Origin: an uncultured Clostridia bacterium
Lineage (GTDB): Bacteria > Bacillota > Clostridia > Lachnospirales > Lachnospiraceae
DNA length: 36,258 nt
Assembly (NCBI GenBank): GCA_946401715.1
Contig: CAMIVF010000003.1
Location: forward strand, 1 to 36,258
Direction of reading: 5' to 3'
Position 1 is the stretch's first letter. Each line of letters opens with the position of its first letter. Positions 35,348 to 36,258 of the stretch are shown here, piece after piece. The position numbers and the translations under genes were made by a program. The notes under the pieces are model-generated. The model had not been told where the DNA came from and made no database searches. It saw only the letters and a list, made by a program, of their open reading frames with translations.

Positions 35348-35588
35348 AATGCTTTTCTCCTTGCTGTCAATATTAGCATAGGACGACATAGGAGGGTATC
35401 TGAAACGAGTATTTGATTATCGGAAATAGTACAGGTAAAATCAGATTCAGAAGAAGCGGACGCGTTAACGTGGATAAGATTCATTTTTTACCGTATGTTC
35501 AAGGAGCGCATGATGAAAAAAGAACGCCTTGGCAGCGGTGATGTAACCATCACAATATCCGCAGAGCAGGAAGGAGGCATCGTCTGTC

Positions 35589-36218
35589 ATGAAAAAAAGA
35601 GCAGCCCTTGTACTGTCACTGTTTATCCTTCTGTTGTTTTGTACGGCACTTCCCGCATTTGCTGCTGTAAAGAATATCACGCTTCAGACTGGCCAGACAA
35701 AACAACTGAAGGTGAGCAAAAAATGGAAACACGTGAAATGGAAAAGCAGTAAGCCAAAGACCGTCTATGTTTCAGCAAAAGGAAAGATCCGGGCAAGGAA
35801 AGCCGGAACGGCAGTGATCACTGCAAAATCAGGGAAAAAGAAACAGAAATTCCGGATCAGCGTAAAGAATAAGACGAAGATCAAAATTACGGTAAACGGG
35901 AAAACCTTTACTGCAATACCGGAGAACAATAAAACGGCAAAGGCCTTTTTAAAAATGCTGCCGATGACGCTCTCCATGGAAGAACTGAATGGAAACGAAA
36001 AGTACCACTATCTGGACCAGGATCTTCCGACCAAAACATATAAACCAGGGACAATCCACACCGGTGACCTGATGCTTTACGGATCAGACTGCCTGGTACT
36101 GTTCTACCAGACCTTCAAAAGCGAATATTCATACACAAAGATAGGCAAAATTCAGAAGCCGCAGGGACTGGAAAAAGCATTGGGCGGCGGAGACGTAAAA
36201 ATCACTATTTCAAAGTAG
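35589..36218 (+). CDS. Secreted protein with Big-2-like Ig domain and cyclophilin-like domain
   Basis: Signal peptide; KHVKWKSSKPKTVYVSAKGKIRARKAGTAVITAK; KIKITVNGKTFTAIPENNKTAKAFLKMLPMTLSMEE...GDLMLYGSDCLVLFYQTF...KALGGGDVKITIS. Confidence 0.85.
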   Translation: MKKRAALVLSLFILLLFCTALPAFAAVKNITLQTGQTKQLKVSKKWKHVKWKSSKPKTVYVSAKGKIRARKAGTAVITAKSGKKKQKFRISVKNKTKIKITVNGKTFTAIPENNKTAKAFLKMLPMTLSMEELNGNEKYHYLDQDLPTKTYKPGTIHTGDLMLYGSDCLVLFYQTFKSEYSYTKIGKIQKPQGLEKALGGGDVKITISK

Positions 36219-36221
36219 GCC

Positions 36222-36252
36222 AAAAAAGGATCGGGGTGAGCCGATCCTTTTT
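36222..36252. terminator. Intrinsic terminator
   Basis: AAAAAGGATCGG-GGTGAG-CCGATCCTTTTT just after the cyclophilin-like gene. Confidence 0.85.
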
Positions 36253-36258
36253 GAAATG

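Overview
This 36 kb window looks like chromosomal DNA from a low/mid-GC Firmicute, probably a gut Lachnospiraceae relative (inference from gene style). It carries about 27 confidently readable genes. They include fRMsr, two MATE exporters, an SRAP peptidase, a TSUP transporter, a PHP phosphoesterase, an EamA transporter, a nitroreductase, a J-domain protein, a TIGR01212-type radical SAM protein, a macro-domain protein, a class 3 lipase, a radical SAM/SPASM protein, an MBL-fold hydrolase, a NUDIX hydrolase, a nitrilase and SstT. There is also an ABC sugar importer + GH4 + PfkB operon, an aldo/keto reductase, HD and ACT proteins, acetolactate decarboxylase, a NADase-type glycan-binding protein, an alpha/beta hydrolase, a sugar isomerase, a Gfo/Idh/MocA oxidoreductase and a cyclophilin-like secreted protein. 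I saw no rRNA, tRNA, CRISPR array or complete mobile element. The strongest candidate for an undescribed system is at 14778-17434. There a radical SAM/SPASM enzyme is translationally coupled (TGATG overlap) to a membrane protein with a zinc ribbon and a repetitive Cys-Ala/Ser tail (SSCASSCASSCACASSCACACACASSGRAGCS). It reads like an unusual peptide-modification pair with a protein-anchored substrate. Other points of interest are two ATGA-coupled 41-aa membrane proteins missing from the ORF track (534-781), a cluster of very small ORFs (4009-4527), and an attenuator-like leader before a MATE gene (4693-4811). Also notable are a two-copy 31-nt palindromic repeat, an 18-nt tandem repeat inside a PHP domain, an ArsC-like/nitrilase chimera and a decayed GIY-YIG gene. 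All calls were made by eye, without database searches.
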